Below are positions 22,008 to 33,189 of a stretch of DNA of 64,000 nt, in pieces. This stretch comes from Diplocarpon mali (Eukaryota; Ascomycota; Leotiomycetes; Helotiales; Drepanopezizaceae): positions 2,594-66,593 of the forward strand of contig JAENRP010000178.1 in the NCBI GenBank assembly GCA_024741835.1, read 5' to 3'. Each line of letters starts with the position of its first letter. The stretch's first letter is position 1. The notes beneath the pieces are model-generated. The model was not told the DNA's origin. It saw only the letters and a program-made list of their open reading frames with translations, and searched no databases. A program made the position numbers and the translations under genes.

Positions 22008-22205
22008 TATAGTGCAGTCAGCTAAAGGGCCTTCATTGGGTCGCTTAAAAGGCTCGCTAATATAAATAAAGATGATTAATTGTATTATTATCTAGTATAT
22101 ATCTGGTAAAGAGACTTCGGAAAGAAAAGGGAGAGTCTATAACTCAGCAGGAGTCACGTGGAGGGTCTTCAGAATAAGTGGAGACTCCGCCCATTCTGCA
22201 CGACA
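22008..22205 (-). repeat. 5' LTR of Cop-C copy 1
   Basis: 198 bp, matching 32831-33028 and 40229-40426. On the minus strand it starts TGTCGTGCAGAATGGG and ends CACTATA, followed by GTTATAAGCCC, the half-tRNA primer site. Confidence 0.92.
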
Positions 22206-22364
22206 TTAGTATAATTAAGGAATGCTTTTATTAGCCGGATTTTCTTAACTACTCCTTTTATAGAAGTGCTATAGGCAGAAGTTAGGAGAGTACTATGCTA
22301 CTAGAACCCTTTTTCTATAGAACCCCTTTTTAACCGAATTACTATTAAAATTAAAATCGGTAAA

Positions 22365-23720
22365 ATGAATTCTTTACTAGCCGGAAGTTAGCAGATATAG
22401 AATATACCCAGTTCGTTTAAGGAAGCAGCTTCTATAAGGAGTACTCCTACCCTAGCCCTTAGGGCCAGACCTTCCTCTATTGCTAAGGATAAGAGATAAT
22501 AATACTATAGCCGAGCTAATTAAGATAAATAAGACTTTTCGAACTTAAACGTCTTATAAGGAATAGTCTTAGGTTTAAAGGAATCCTTATAACGCTAAGA
22601 TCAATCTAATTAATAATTATAAAGTAAGATTAGTAGGATTACTTAAGCTATCTTTAGCTTAAAGATCCTAGCTTATTAAAGCTAAGAGACAGCTTAGTAT
22701 ATATATCAGACTATTAAGCGAGAATCTACCTACCTTTAATAAAGCGAGACCTAGCCTCCTTTAGAAGTCGATATAGATATAAAATAGATAAAAATTCAGC
22801 TAATTGAAAAGATCACCTCCTTTAATAATAAGACCTCTTTAATATATAAGTAGTAGTTAGCTTTAGTCTAAGACCAATTATAAGTTAATGCCGACTTATA
22901 TTCAAATAAGTAAGCTCGCCGAGCTCTTATTTAAAGATCTACTATAGGATAAGCCTAAATATACCTCGAATCCTAGTACCTTTTAAAGACTAACTCCTTT
23001 CGAAACTATTAAGAAATAGTAGAACTATTAAGCAATTACTTTTTAATTAGCTAAAAGGTAGACCTATTTCGATCCACTTTCTACTACCTTTATATAAGAG
23101 AAGCCGGTTATTCTAAAGAAACTTTCCTTTAGTTTTAAGCCTAATTCCAATTAGCTACAATCTAAAGAGAGGTCTTAAGATCTGAGTAGTTCTTCTTTAT
23201 ATAGAATAAGATTACCCTTTAGCTTAAAGCAGCTTGCGCCTTAGTTAAGGCCTCTTAAGGGAAGGACTATACTATTATAATTAATTAATTAAACGCCTTT
23301 AATATCAAATACTAAAGCAACTAACTTTTTAACCCTTCGACTAAAAGCAAGGCGATCTTAGTATTATATTAAAAGATATCCGGTTCGCTCCTTAATAAGA
23401 CTGCTTGCGGTCTAAGCGCTAGAAGTACTACTTAAGTTTCTAGGACGCTAGCCCTAAAGCCGACTACCCCTTTTTACTAAAATACGCTAGCTAAGGCTAG
23501 TTCTTTTACTTTACCTCTTAAATAAGCCACCTGCTAGACCTATAGTAAAACTGGTTACTATAAGACTAAGTGCCCTTTTATAAGTAAGATTAATACCTTA
23601 GAAGATATAAAAGAAGCTAATCCGACTCTAGACTTAATTAAGAATAAGGTTAAAATAAAGGAAGATTAGGAAAACAAAGAGGCTTAAGAAAAGACTCTTA
23701 CTTAAGCTTGCGAAAGTGCA
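22365..23720 (+). pseudogene. Decayed gag with CCHC knuckle, Gyp-B copy 2
   Basis: The ATG at 22365 begins M-N-S-L-L-A-G-S and is the best start. The zinc knuckle at 23532-23573 is in frame with it (1161 nt downstream) and reads C-x-T-Y-S-K-T-G-Y-Y-K-T-K-C, with Cys and His to Tyr changes. The protease that follows is in frame -1 relative to gag, which suggests programmed -1 frameshifting in the live ancestor. Dozens of TAA/TAG stops. Confidence 0.8.
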
Positions 23721-25279
23721 ACTTATTAAAGCTAGATCTTAACTCTTTAATAAAAGAGAAGTAATTCCTAACCTCTTATACTATTAATATAAATGGACTT
23801 AAAGTATTATTATTAGCTTTAATAAATACTAAAGCCCTTAGTTACCTATTTTTAAATCGTTCCCTTTTTATATATCTTTTAAAAGCAACCGGCTTTAAAA
23901 TTCTTCCTCTTCCAGCCTTTATTCCTATTTATAGATTTTAAAATACCATTTGCGCATAAGCTATATATTATATGCGCTTTCATTTAACAATTAATATAAG
24001 GCGTATTTACAACTGCCTTTAGGTTATTCTTAAACTTAGCTAGCATAATACTATTATTAGAGTTAAATAGATGCGCTGATTCCAACTCAAACTTAACCTA
24101 AAGGAAAACTGATTTATATAGCCTTTATATTATCCCCTATCCCCCCGATTCGTAAAGGAAATCGTCATTCGTCTTTCCCCTTTTAAAGGACTTTAGATCC
24201 GATCTAATTATTAAGCTAATATTAATTGTAAAGAATAAGAAATAGCTATAGATAAAGCTCGATAGATTAATAGAAGATAGTCTTATATTAATTTAATAGT
24301 CTTAGCTAAGCGCAAGATCCCTATTACTATTACTAGGCTAGCGCTCCTGCCTATAATTAAGCTAGATCTAAGAAAACAGTCTAATATAAATCGACTATAT
24401 TCTGACCCTATTTGCAAATGCCCTAAAGCTGCGGTTCCTATTTGCAAAATCAGCGCTAATGCCTTTTATTATAATATAAAGCGTAAAGAGACTAAGTTCT
24501 TTTAAACTAGTATTTATAAAGTAGATAGGATTTTAAAGGAAAGATATAAACCTAAGAATCCTAATATCGAAAAGCTAATTAACAATCGACTCCTGAAATA
24601 GTACCGATCGCTAAGATAAGCCTTTTTAAAAAGGGATACGGATACCCTCCCTCCCTATCGGTATTACAATTATAAGATATAGCTAGAAGGGCCCTTGCCT
24701 AATGCCTATTCGCCCTTCTACTATTAATCTACTAAAGAGCTTAAGGTTATAAAGGAGTATTTACTTGAGAATTTAAATAAAGGCTTTATTAAGACAAGTA
24801 CTAGCCCCTTTGCTTCGCTAATGCTATTTATAAAGAAGGCCGATAGTAGCCTTTGATTTTGCATAGACTACCGGAAGCTAAACGCACTAACTCGGAAGGA
24901 CGCTTACCCGATCCTAAGGATAGATAAGCTTTTAAGGCGAGTATCCAAAGCCAAGATTTTTATAAAATTAGATATTCGAGCTGCTTTCAATCGAATATAA
25001 ATGGACCCCGAATTAGAGGAATATACTACCTTTTAAATAAGGTACGGATCCTATAAATGCAAGGTCCTCTTATTCAGCCTTTGCAATAGACCTAGTACTT
25101 ACTAGCAGTATATAAATAATATTCTTTTAAATTACTTAAATGATTTTTATATAGCATATTTAGACGATATTTTAATTTACTTAAAGAATATTAAAGAGTA
25201 CTAGGGTCATATCGAAAAGGTACTAAAATAACTCTTAAAGGCTAGCCTTTAAGCAGATATAAAGAAGTGCAAGTTCTAT
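23720..25279 (+). pseudogene. Decayed protease and RT of Gyp-B copy 2 (first part of pol)
   Basis: Protease about 23720-24110, with A-L-I-N-T-K-A-L where D-S/T-G is expected. RT about 24600-25279, with P-S-T-K-E-L-K-V-I-K-E-Y-like and C-I-D-Y-R-K-L-N-A-L-T blocks and an intact A-Y-L-D-D-I-L-I-Y catalytic box near 25150. Pol is broken by TAA/TAG and a few TGA, the latter probably from TGG. Gyp-A copy 2 interrupts RT at 25279. Confidence 0.9.
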
Positions 25280-25527
25280 TGTAGAGACCTGGAAGTGGAG
25301 GATCTCGTGACATAGGTCATATAGTCAGATGAGGACTAAGAAAGGGGTATATATAGGACTACTATTATACTTAGAGATAGCGCGCAATGCTAACCACCTA
25401 TTATACCCTTAACTAGTGAATTGTCCTAGTTCTTATCTTTAAAGAGCCTGCTTATGGTGCTTCCTTCCTTTTGTCTTTAGTCTTTATATAAGCCTATTCT
25501 TAGGTATTATTCCTATACTCTTTTATA
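25280..25527 (+). repeat. 5' LTR of Gyp-A copy 2
   Basis: Starts TGTAGAGACCTGG, the only copy keeping the TG end, and ends TTTTATA. The adjoining TTAATGACCTACGCAAGG region is the primer-site area, conserved at 41977-41994. Confidence 0.92.
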
Positions 25528-25859
25528 TTAATGACCTACGCAAGGACGATTCCTTTGAGATTTCGTCTTTATATAACTTCTCCTCTTGATTCTCTTAGTT
25601 CGCAGATAAAAGATCAACCCTTCGAAAACCCCTCTTAAAGCTATAATCATTTAATTATTTGGAACTGTCGGTTATCGTTCCTCTATTATCGACTTAGCAA
25701 TCACTTAGTTATTTGGAACTGTCGATTGCCACTCTTTACTATTAATAACTTCAGATTTTCCTATTTCGGCCCCTATTCCGCCTCTCCTACCTTTGATTTA
25801 AAAAGCTTAAATTGTCAGCTTATTAGTACAATTATCGGGTTTCCAGCCTCTTTAATACA

Positions 25860-27610
25860 AAGAAGTTTGATTAGCCATTATAGCTACTTTAAATAATAGC
25901 AGTTTCGAGTATTTATATAATACTAAATAAAAGCTCTAATTAGGAGTATCTCCTTAGTTTTTTTAAAAAGCTAAAATAGAGACTTTAGCCGCCCCTACTC
26001 TATAGAACTCTATTCTTTGCTTTGGAAATAACCCTTAGGATATACTGATTTTAAGAACTAATAGGAATTGTCCTATTAGCTAAGATAAATCTTTCTTAGA
26101 AACTTTATCTTAGAAATTAGTCTTTGATTTAATAAACCTTTTCTTACTACTAGTAATTGCAATACCCTTATTTGCTACTTTGCACTTATTAAAGAAGTCT
26201 TAGTAAAGTATAAATAAACTTTCTATAGAAGCCGGATTTTCACTCTTAGGCTAAGCTTGCGAGTAAGAATATAAAAATGCAATTTTATATAACTTAAGTT
26301 CTTTATCTTTCCTTTTAATAACTGCACCTACTTTTTTAATATTAACACTTGAAAATATTAAAAATATCAATTTTAAACCTCCTTCTAACCCTTTACTTAA
26401 ATCTTTTTAAGCCCGTCCTAATCACTTTAAGATTAACTCGGATTCTGAAAATTCTTTAGAATACCTTAAGCCCTATATTCGACCTGGCTCTTCCCCTCCT
26501 ATTGAAACAAATAAAGCGATAATAGCCGCCTTTAAAGCTATTATTAATCATTTTCCCCTTCCTAGTTCCTTTAGCGCTCCTTATTTCACTAGAGCTAATA
26601 TTATTAATTTCTTTAAATAATATAAGGAGACTTATTATAATTTCAGCATTAAATATAATAAGATAATCAATCGACTTCCTTACTATTATAACCAAACTAG
26701 CAAAGATATTATCAAATCTCTACTTAAGTAGAAGCTTCGCAAGTCCTAGGAATTACTTATTAAGGCTCTTAAGTCTAAATTCTAGGAATTTGATAAACAG
26801 CAGATTCGCAATACTCTAGCCTTTCTAAAGGAGTTTATTCTTATTACTTATACTCTTAAGGAACTTAAAAACTACTATTAGACCTTTACTTAAGTATCGA
26901 ATACCTTAATCAATCAGAAGATTCTTAGTAAAGTTGAAAGAGGATACCTTTTCTTACTTGAATTACCTATTAGCCTTTAAAATAAGATTATTAAGCATTT
27001 TAAAATTAATAAGCGTAATCCTATAATATATGCTTAATTCGAAGACTTTTCGACCTTCGCCTTGAAATTAGACCTTAGCGAAAAGACTATTAAGGTAATA
27101 GAAAAGGAGAAAGAACTTACCTCCTCCTTTATTAAAGATTTTAAAAGCCTAGTATAAGAACATTCGAAGGCTCTAGAGGTTATTAAAGAAGTAAAGAGAA
27201 ATCTAATAGTAATTCCCTTTACTTATAGTCCTAGCTTAAGAGTGAAATCTGCCTTAAAAATCAAGGAACTCAAAACCTAGTTTTCTAAACTCTATATCTA
27301 ATATTTAAAAACCTTAATCGAAGGCCTTCTTTAGGAAACTTATCGCGCCCTTTAGTTTAGTAATTAATAGGCTTTAGAAGGCAAAAACCAGTACGCGAAC
27401 TTTAAATACCTAAATCCAGCTTCCCTTAAGTTAAATAAGCGAGTTGCTACCTTAAAGAGGCTTAATAATCGAATATAGCTATACTAAAGAAATTCCTAAA
27501 TTATCAATCGAATTTTATATAAAGCTTGGATTTTCTTTAGTAAGGACGCCTCTTAAGTTGGTTAAGGCATATATACTTAAGATTACTTGAAATTGTCTTT
27601 GAATTTTCTT
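25860..27610 (+). pseudogene. Decayed gag of Gyp-A copy 2
   Basis: Plus-strand capsid precursor. Blocks include A-F-K-A-I-I-N-H-F-P-L-P-S, Y-F-T-R-A-N-I-I-N-F-F-K, A-L-K-S-K-F and K-V-E-R-G-Y-L-F-L-L-E-L-P. They match the gag part of Gyp-A-long residue for residue between stops. After about 27400 the sequence diverges from Gyp-A-long and the CCHC-like knuckle seen there at about 43984 is absent. Palindrome copies lie at 26242-26264 and, in frame, at 27221-27243. The minus-strand open frame 26456-26695 is a shadow. Confidence 0.82.
27221..27243. repeat. 23-bp palindromic element in gag of Gyp-A copy 2
   Basis: Reads F-T-Y-S-P-S-L-R-V in the gag frame. Homologous in place to 43659-43681 and 504-526. 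Confidence 0.85.
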
Positions 27611-27651
27611 TGAAATTGCGAATTAATAGCTTTAACAACTTTAAGCTTTTG

Positions 27652-27803
27652 ACTTATAGTCCTAGCTTAGGAGTCGCATTATTAAAGGAGGAAAAGGAGT
27701 TTTTATCATTTTTACTCATTTACTACCGTACCTCCCTCCTTCCCCTTCCCTCTCTTTCTTTATATATTTCTTTAAAATCCACTTGCGGGCCCGACTTGCG
27801 AGT
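27652..27803. repeat. Two 23-bp palindromic elements before the gap of Gyp-A copy 2
   Basis: Copies at 27652-27674 and 27781-27803. The second retains ACTTGCGGGCCC and TTGCGAGT and ends one base before the unknown bases. Both lie in an open frame starting at 27610 that may be chance. Confidence 0.82.
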
Positions 27804-27804
27804 T

Positions 27805-27857
27805 NNNNNNNNNNNNNNNNNNNNNNNNNNNNNNNNNNNNNNNNNNNNNNNNNNNNN
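27805..27857. other. Assembly gap (53 N)
   Basis: Unknown bases directly after a palindrome copy. True length is unknown. It may hide the pol region of the element. Confidence 0.99.
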
Positions 27858-27998
27858 TCCCTACCTTTACGACTTTAAGTACTAACCTTACTTGCACTTA
27901 TTATTTTTACAAATAGGGATTGGTATTCTCAACTTACAAAAGTCTTATATTCTTTACTAATAGTAGCAAAGGCTATTATTTAAATTAGTTAAGGTATA

Positions 27999-28246
27999 TA
28001 TAAAGACCTAGAAGTAGAGGATCTTATAATATAAGTTATATAGTTAGATAAGGATTAAGAAAGGGGTATATATAGGATTACTATTATATTTAAAGATAGC
28101 ACGTAATACTAACTACCTATTATACCCTTAATTAGTGAATTGTCCTAGTTCTTATCTTTAAAGAGCCCGCTTATAGTACTTCCTTCCTTTTGTCTTTGGT
28201 CTTCACGTAGGCCTATTCTTAGGTGTTATTCCTGCACTCTTTTATA
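27999..28246 (+). repeat. 3' LTR of Gyp-A copy 2
   Basis: 248 bp. Paired with 25280-25527. Followed by the CTAT duplication. Confidence 0.92.
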
Positions 28247-28250
28247 CTAT

Positions 28251-30600
28251 ATTACTTAAACTCAATATCTCAAATATATTCTAATAATAACCAGGATTGA
28301 ACTAGACCTTAAAAAGGTCGAACTACTGCGCAATTAGAAGTATTTAAAAACTATTATTAAAGTAAAGTCCTACTTAGGATTTTGCAAGTTCTATTAACAA
28401 TTTATTTACAACTTTAGGCTAATCGCCAAACCCCTCTCTATTTTAACCCAACCGATAGTACCCTAGGATTAGACAGAAGAGTGCTAAATCGCTTTTAAAA
28501 AGCTTTATAAGCAGTTGCTCTCAATTTAGCGAATTTACCATTTTAACCCCGACTTACCTATAAAACTGGAAACTGATACTTTTAATAGCGTTGTCGCCAG
28601 AGTACTTTCTTAGCAATACTCTAATAAGCAATAGTACCCAATTGGCTTCTATTCGCATATACTCTCTAGCTATAAACCTAATTAGGAAATATATAATAAG
28701 GAACTCTTTACTATTATTAAATCCTATTATAAATAGAGACTTGAGCTTATATCACTTAAAGAGCGAGTTGATATTTACTTAAATTACTACTCCCTTAAGT
28801 ACTTCATAACTACTAAGGTTCTAATTGCAAAATAGTACTAATAGATAGAATTTCTATTTGACTTTAATTTTCAAATCGTATACACTCTTAGCAAAGACAA
28901 CCGGAAGGCTAATATTCTTAGCCGCTAAGAGTAGGATATGCCAGTTTATAAATAAGCGAAGCTAGATAGCCAATCTTAAGTTCTGATTTCCCTTGCTTAA
29001 TTAGACCCTTAAATTAATACTAAACTTGCTAATAAATTTCTTGCTAAATCTGCTAAAGGTACCCTCGCCCTAATATCAACCGATACTCCTAATTCGACCC
29101 CGAATTGACCTAAGAATTCCTTTGATTTAATTAAGAAGTTTTATTAAGATAATTGCAAATCCTTTTAAGAGATTCGCGCTAACCTTCTTAAAAACTACTC
29201 TTTAAAAGATAGATTACTTTACTTTAAAGAGCGTCTTTGCATACGCTATAATACTCCCTTATACACTTATCTAATTCAAGAAGCTTATAACCAACCTTTA
29301 AGCGCGCACCCTAGTAGCTTAAAGACCTATTAGCTACTTGCTCTTAAGTACTATTAGGTTAGGATAGGTTCAAACTGCAAAAGATTTATTATAAACTATA
29401 GACCTTATTAATTCTCGCATTTGAAGATAATTAAATAATAAGGCCTCTTATAGCCCTTCCCTATTCCTAACTATCTTATATAGCACTTATATATAGATTT
29501 TAAGGATTTCCCTTTTAATAAGCACAGTTTTAATCGAATCCTGGTTTTTATAGATTAACTTAGTAAGAGTGCTATTACAATTTCTTATTAAAAAGATATT
29601 AACGCTTAAGGAATTATCCAATTATTTATTTAATAGATTTATCGATTCGGCCATACTTTAAAGACGATTATCTCAGACCGAGGCCTTTAATTCGTCTCCT
29701 TATTTTAAAGAGAGTTCTGCTATATTATTAGTATTAAGATTAAACTCTCTATAGCGTACTATAAGGAGACTAATAGCTAAATAGAGATTATAAATAAGTA
29801 TATTAATTTAAGGCTACGGCCTTTTATTAATTACTATTAAAATAATTAAAGTAAACTGATTCTATTAATAGATTATGCGCAATCGACTCTCCTTTATACT
29901 TTAATTAGTATAACCTTATATTAGCTTAAGTATAGAGTTGCGCCTTAGATAAGTTAGGACTAGATCTCTTTAAAACCGTCTAGCCTATAAGAGAGATTGA
30001 ATTAAGCAAAGGCTAGACTAATAGTAGAAAGGATACACTTAGCCTAAGAAGTAGCAAAAGGCAATATAGAATGCGCTTAAGAGAAAATGCGTAAGTCTAC
30101 AAATTAATACTAAAGGGAGATTGATTAGAAACCTAAAGATATAGTCTACCTTTTAATAAAAAATCTTAAGAACTACTACCTTAATAGGAAACTGGCTAAT
30201 TAATAGGATAGTCCTTTTAAGGTTTTTAAAAAGGTAGGCAATTTATATTAAATTAAGCTGCTTATAGATTTTATAATATATAATATCTTTATACTAAAGC
30301 TACTATTTAAAGATCCGCAGAACCCTTTACCAAGTTAGAAATAACCTTAGCTTATTATAGAAAAGATCGCTAAGTAAGAAGAGTATAAAGTATCTAAGAT
30401 ATTAAGTATACGCCTATTTTAAGGAAAACTAAAGTACTAAGTCAAATGGACTAATTATAACCCTAATTCAAATTAGTATTGCACTTTAAATTTCGCAAGG
30501 TCTTTATATAAGATTTGCGACTTTTATTAGGCCAATCCTATAAAGCTAGGACCACTTTAAAACTTATAAGCTTAGCTAAAGGCTTAAGAAAGTAGTATAG
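28251..30600 (+). pseudogene. Decayed RNase H, integrase and chromodomain of Gyp-B copy 2
   Basis: RNase H about 28260-28960, with a Y-T-L-S-K-D-N-R-K-A-N-I-L-S-R end typical of Ty3/Gypsy. Integrase zinc region about 29309-29414, with H-P-S-S-L-K-T-Y and decayed Cys. The DDE core has first Asp near 29496 (Y-I-D-F-K-D-F), second at about 29666 (I-S-D-R-G-L), and Glu near 29775 (K-E-T-N-S-x-I-E), giving D-x35-E. The chromodomain at 30379-30535 shows E-Y-K-V-S-K-I-L, then G-K-L-K-Y, V-K-W-T-N-Y-N-P-N-S-N and an L-Y-K-I-C-D-F-Y tail. The three catalytic acids survive, but stops destroy the frame. The minus-strand open frame 30538-30720 is a shadow ending in a poly-A tract. Confidence 0.9.
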
Positions 30601-30838
30601 ATAATTATAATTACTTAGAAGATAATAGGCCAGATGTAAAATAGGTTGGTAAATAAATTTAAAAATATAAAAAAAAAAAAAAAAGAAGAAAAATAATAAA
30701 AAATAGAAAAATAATAACACTAGGCCTATTGCCCCCTTCCCTTATAACTCTTCTAACCCCTCTTCCTCTACGCTTAAGGAGATAAGCTCCAACTCTATTC
30801 TAAAGCTAGAGCTCGCCTCTTATTTACGCCCTCGCTTA

Positions 30839-31705
30839 GAACGACCCTAACCTCCTCTTACCGCCGCTAGCACCGCCCTACTAGCCGCTGCGCCTAATGC
30901 TACCCTTGCTACTATAAGCCCCCCTTTCCCTACAAGAGACTCTACTACTATAGCAGTCCGCTCTATTAATATAGCAATAGACCTTAAAAGGCCTAGCATA
31001 GTTCGGCTAGATTACTCTAACCTTACTAACTAAGACTTAATAAGGTTGCTACGCTTTTATTAAAAAGTTAGCAATCGATTTAATACTAATTCGGATTGAA
31101 CTTATAATAACTGTCGCCTAGACCCCCTTTAGCTAGCTTGCTATAGCCTTAGCTATAGAGTAGAGCTCCGCAAGGCTAGTATACTCTAGTTAGAAGCAGC
31201 TAGTCAGAGCCTTTGCGCTAGCTACTAGTAGGAGGTTGATAAGAATCTAGGCGCGCTAGACCGCCTCTTAATAAAGCATCTCGCAGTTCCTTACTAAAAC
31301 CGCCTGCGCATTATTATTATTACTACTATCGTCCTCCTCTTACTACTAGGCAGCCTCCTCCTACTACTCCTTAAGGGCTGCGGATAGCGCTGCAAACTCC
31401 TTCTTAATATAAAAGGGAAACTATAAATAAGTATTAGCGTAAATAGAACTTTAGAATCGATTTAAGGTACTTATAAGGATATACTCCGCCTTCTACTCCT
31501 AGTACTAGTAGCACTTTTTACTACGTTTCGACTTAAACTCGCACTTATGCGCAATATTGCGCATAAGGCATTGCACGTACTAGTAATAATAAACGCAGTA
31601 GGCTACTACAAAGGCGCCTAACGGCAAAGGGATTAGCACTATATATATTAGATGCGATTCGACCCTAGACTAAGGTAAACTTACTTATAGTAGTTAGTAG
31701 TAGTA
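30839..31705 (-). pseudogene. Antisense accessory ORF in the 3' region of Gyp-B copy 2
   Basis: Minus-strand counterpart of 2650-3516, in the same frame with TAA/TAG stops at many matching codons. Key residues: A-H-K-C-E-F, K-K-C-Y-x-Y, then E-F-A-A-L-S-A-A-L-K-E followed by stops at Gln positions, E-E-A-A, and an Asn run (S-S-N-N-N-N-N-A). Preservation of this antisense frame in two diverged copies, with no frame-breaking indels that I can see, supports a once-functional protein. Product unknown. Confidence 0.6.
31544..31567. repeat. Perfect 24-bp palindrome in the antisense ORF
   Basis: CTTATGCGCAAT followed directly by its exact reverse complement. It encodes the M-R-N-I-A-H-K step before the Cys motif on the minus strand. 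Decayed equivalents lie at about 2780-2800 and, in Cop-C, about 39630-39655. Confidence 0.8.
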
Positions 31706-31966
31706 GTAGAATTATTTCTACTACTATATATTAGCCCTGCGCTATAGTACTAGGAGTAGGAAACCTATATAATAGTATATAGTTATTGTACTAAGGAAGG
31801 AAGATCTTATAAAAGGAAAAACAAATTTAAGTATATAATGCAACTTACGCTAAACTAAATATAGAATAGTACCGTTCGCATAACAATATGCTAAGTATAT
31901 TACTATATAAAATTTATTATAACCTACTAATACTTATAGGCAAGCGTTCTCAAAGGGGGGGGGTAA

Positions 31967-32272
31967 TATAACAGCTGCACCCCTAGCTAGTGCAATTACC
32001 TAAGAGTATGGCATTTAAGGTTTTGCAATCTCGATTTAATATAAGATTATTCTAAATCGACCCTAATAGTATAAAAGGATATTCTTATATAATATTATAT
32101 AAACGGGCAAAGAGCTTAGAGCTACTTATATATATAAGGGAGAAGGGCTCTCTTATAAGGAGGGCTCTTTAACTTCTTCGTTTCCTTCGTATTAGACCTA
32201 TAGAATACGCCTTTTGCACTACTTCTTGCTCCTATACTTGATCTCGCATTTCGGTGGTTCTGTGTCGTTACA
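31967..32272 (+). repeat. 3' LTR of Gyp-B copy 2
   Basis: 306 bp, reverse complement of the copy 1 LTRs. Preceded by a polypurine tract (AAAGGGGGGGGGTAA) and ends GTGTCGTTACA. The minus-strand open frame 32122-32313 crosses its end and is not a gene. Confidence 0.93.
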
Positions 32273-32830
32273 GCTATTAGCCTAGCCTCTGCTTGGTTCA
32301 ATCTCTTTTGCAAGCTGAACGGTTTTAAAGAGATCTAGTCCTAACTTATCTAAGGCGCAACTCTATACTTAAGCTAATATAGGGTTATACCAATTGAAGC
32401 GTAAGGGAGAGTCGATTGCGCACGATTTATCAATGGAATTAGTTCACTCTAATTATCTTAATAGTAATTAATAAAAGGCTATAGCCTTAAATTAATATAC
32501 TTATTTATGATCTCTATTTGGCTATCGGTCTCCTTATAGTACGCTATAAAGAGTTTAATCTTAATACTAATAATATAGTAGAACTCTTTCTAAAATAAGG
32601 AGATGAGTTGGAGGCCTTGGTTTAAGATAATTATATCTAAAGTATAGCCGAATCGATATATCTATTAAACGAATAATCGGGCAGTTCCTTAAGCGTTAAT
32701 ATCTTTTTAATAAGGGATTGATATAGTGCTTTTACTAAGCCGGTTTATAAAAACCAGGATTCGATCAAAACCGTGCTTATTAAAAGGGAAATCCTTAAAA
32801 TCTATATATAAGTGCTATATAGGATAGTTA
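32273..32830 (-). mobile_element. Gyp-B copy 3 remnant, integrase part
   Basis: Collinear with 4341-4890 of Gyp-B copy 1 (minus-strand integrase). It is the outermost, oldest host of the left 41 kb: its other half is left of the window, displaced by Gyp-B copy 2 and all nested elements. GCTAT (32273-32277) is the candidate duplication of that insertion. It continues at 40427 beyond Cop-C copy 2. Confidence 0.88.
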
Positions 32831-33028
32831 TGTCGTGCAGAATGGGCGGAGTCTCTACTTATTCTGGAGACCCTCTATATGACTCCTGCTGAGTTATAGA
32901 CTCTCCCTTTTCTTTCCGAAGTCTCCTTACCATATATATACTAAAGAATAATATAATAAATCATCTTTATCTATATTAGCGAGCCTTTTAAGCGACCTAA
33001 TAAAGGCCCTCTAGCTGACCGCACTATA
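32831..33028 (+). repeat. 5' LTR of Cop-C copy 2
   Basis: 198 bp starting TGTCGTGCAGAATGGG, with AT-rich middle (CATATATATAC). Directly followed at 33029 by GTTATAAGCCC, a half-tRNA-type primer site like that of Cop-D. Confidence 0.93.
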
Positions 33029-33189
33029 GTTATAAGCCCTATAAGCACTTTAATATGCTTTCTCTTTGCATGCAACTAGCTAAAGGGCCTTTTAAGCTCC
33101 TGACCGACTTTTCGAGTATTTATAACGACTTAAAGGACCTTTATTTTTAATTAATAAATCTCTATTTTCCAATCGAACCTCATTTGCAA

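Larger units (their letters stand above)
18970..22205 (-). mobile_element. Cop-C copy 1, proximal half (5' LTR, gag, protease, integrase)
   Basis: Reverse complement of 32831-36065 in Cop-C copy 2 (coordinates sum to 55036 at the LTR). The 198-bp 5' LTR is 22008-22205 and ends in CGACA. The next bases, TTAGT, are the candidate target duplication; its partner is outside the window. The element sits in Gyp-B copy 2 at the position equal to about 9166 of Gyp-B copy 1. Confidence 0.9.
22206..25279 (+). mobile_element. Gyp-B copy 2, first segment (gag to RT)
   Basis: Plus-strand chromovirus, inverted relative to copy 1 (coordinates sum to 31383). The 5' LTR lies left of the window because Cop-C copy 1 and everything inside it was inserted at 22205. 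It resumes at 28247 beyond Gyp-A copy 2. Confidence 0.9.
25280..28246 (+). mobile_element. Gyp-A copy 2, gag-only Ty3/Gypsy element with an internal gap
   Basis: 248-bp LTRs at 25280-25527 and 27999-28246 with a 4-bp duplication CTAT (25276-25279, 28247-28250). Excising it restores an AGTTCTATATTACTT junction matching Gyp-B copy 1 near 6100. The interior holds leader, gag and 3' untranslated sequence, with 53 unknown bases at 27805-27857. No protease, RT or integrase is visible. Either this is a non-autonomous gag-only derivative or the gap hides pol. The leader has a direct repeat of TTATTTGGAACTGTCG at about 25658 and 25706. Confidence 0.9.
28247..32272 (+). mobile_element. Gyp-B copy 2, second segment (RNase H to 3' LTR)
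   Basis: Continuation of the plus-strand chromovirus. It holds RNase H, integrase, chromodomain, the antisense accessory ORF, polypurine tract and a 306-bp 3' LTR. It ends at CGTTACA. The following bases belong to Gyp-B copy 3, so copy 2 jumped, in opposite orientation, into a member of its own family. Confidence 0.91.

Noticed and set aside
30538..30720. Phe-rich minus-strand frame
   Set aside because: It is a poly-A tract read antisense next to the chromodomain of Gyp-B copy 2.
32122..32313. Open frame of 63 codons
   Set aside because: It lies across the end of the Gyp-B copy 2 LTR and the target junction.
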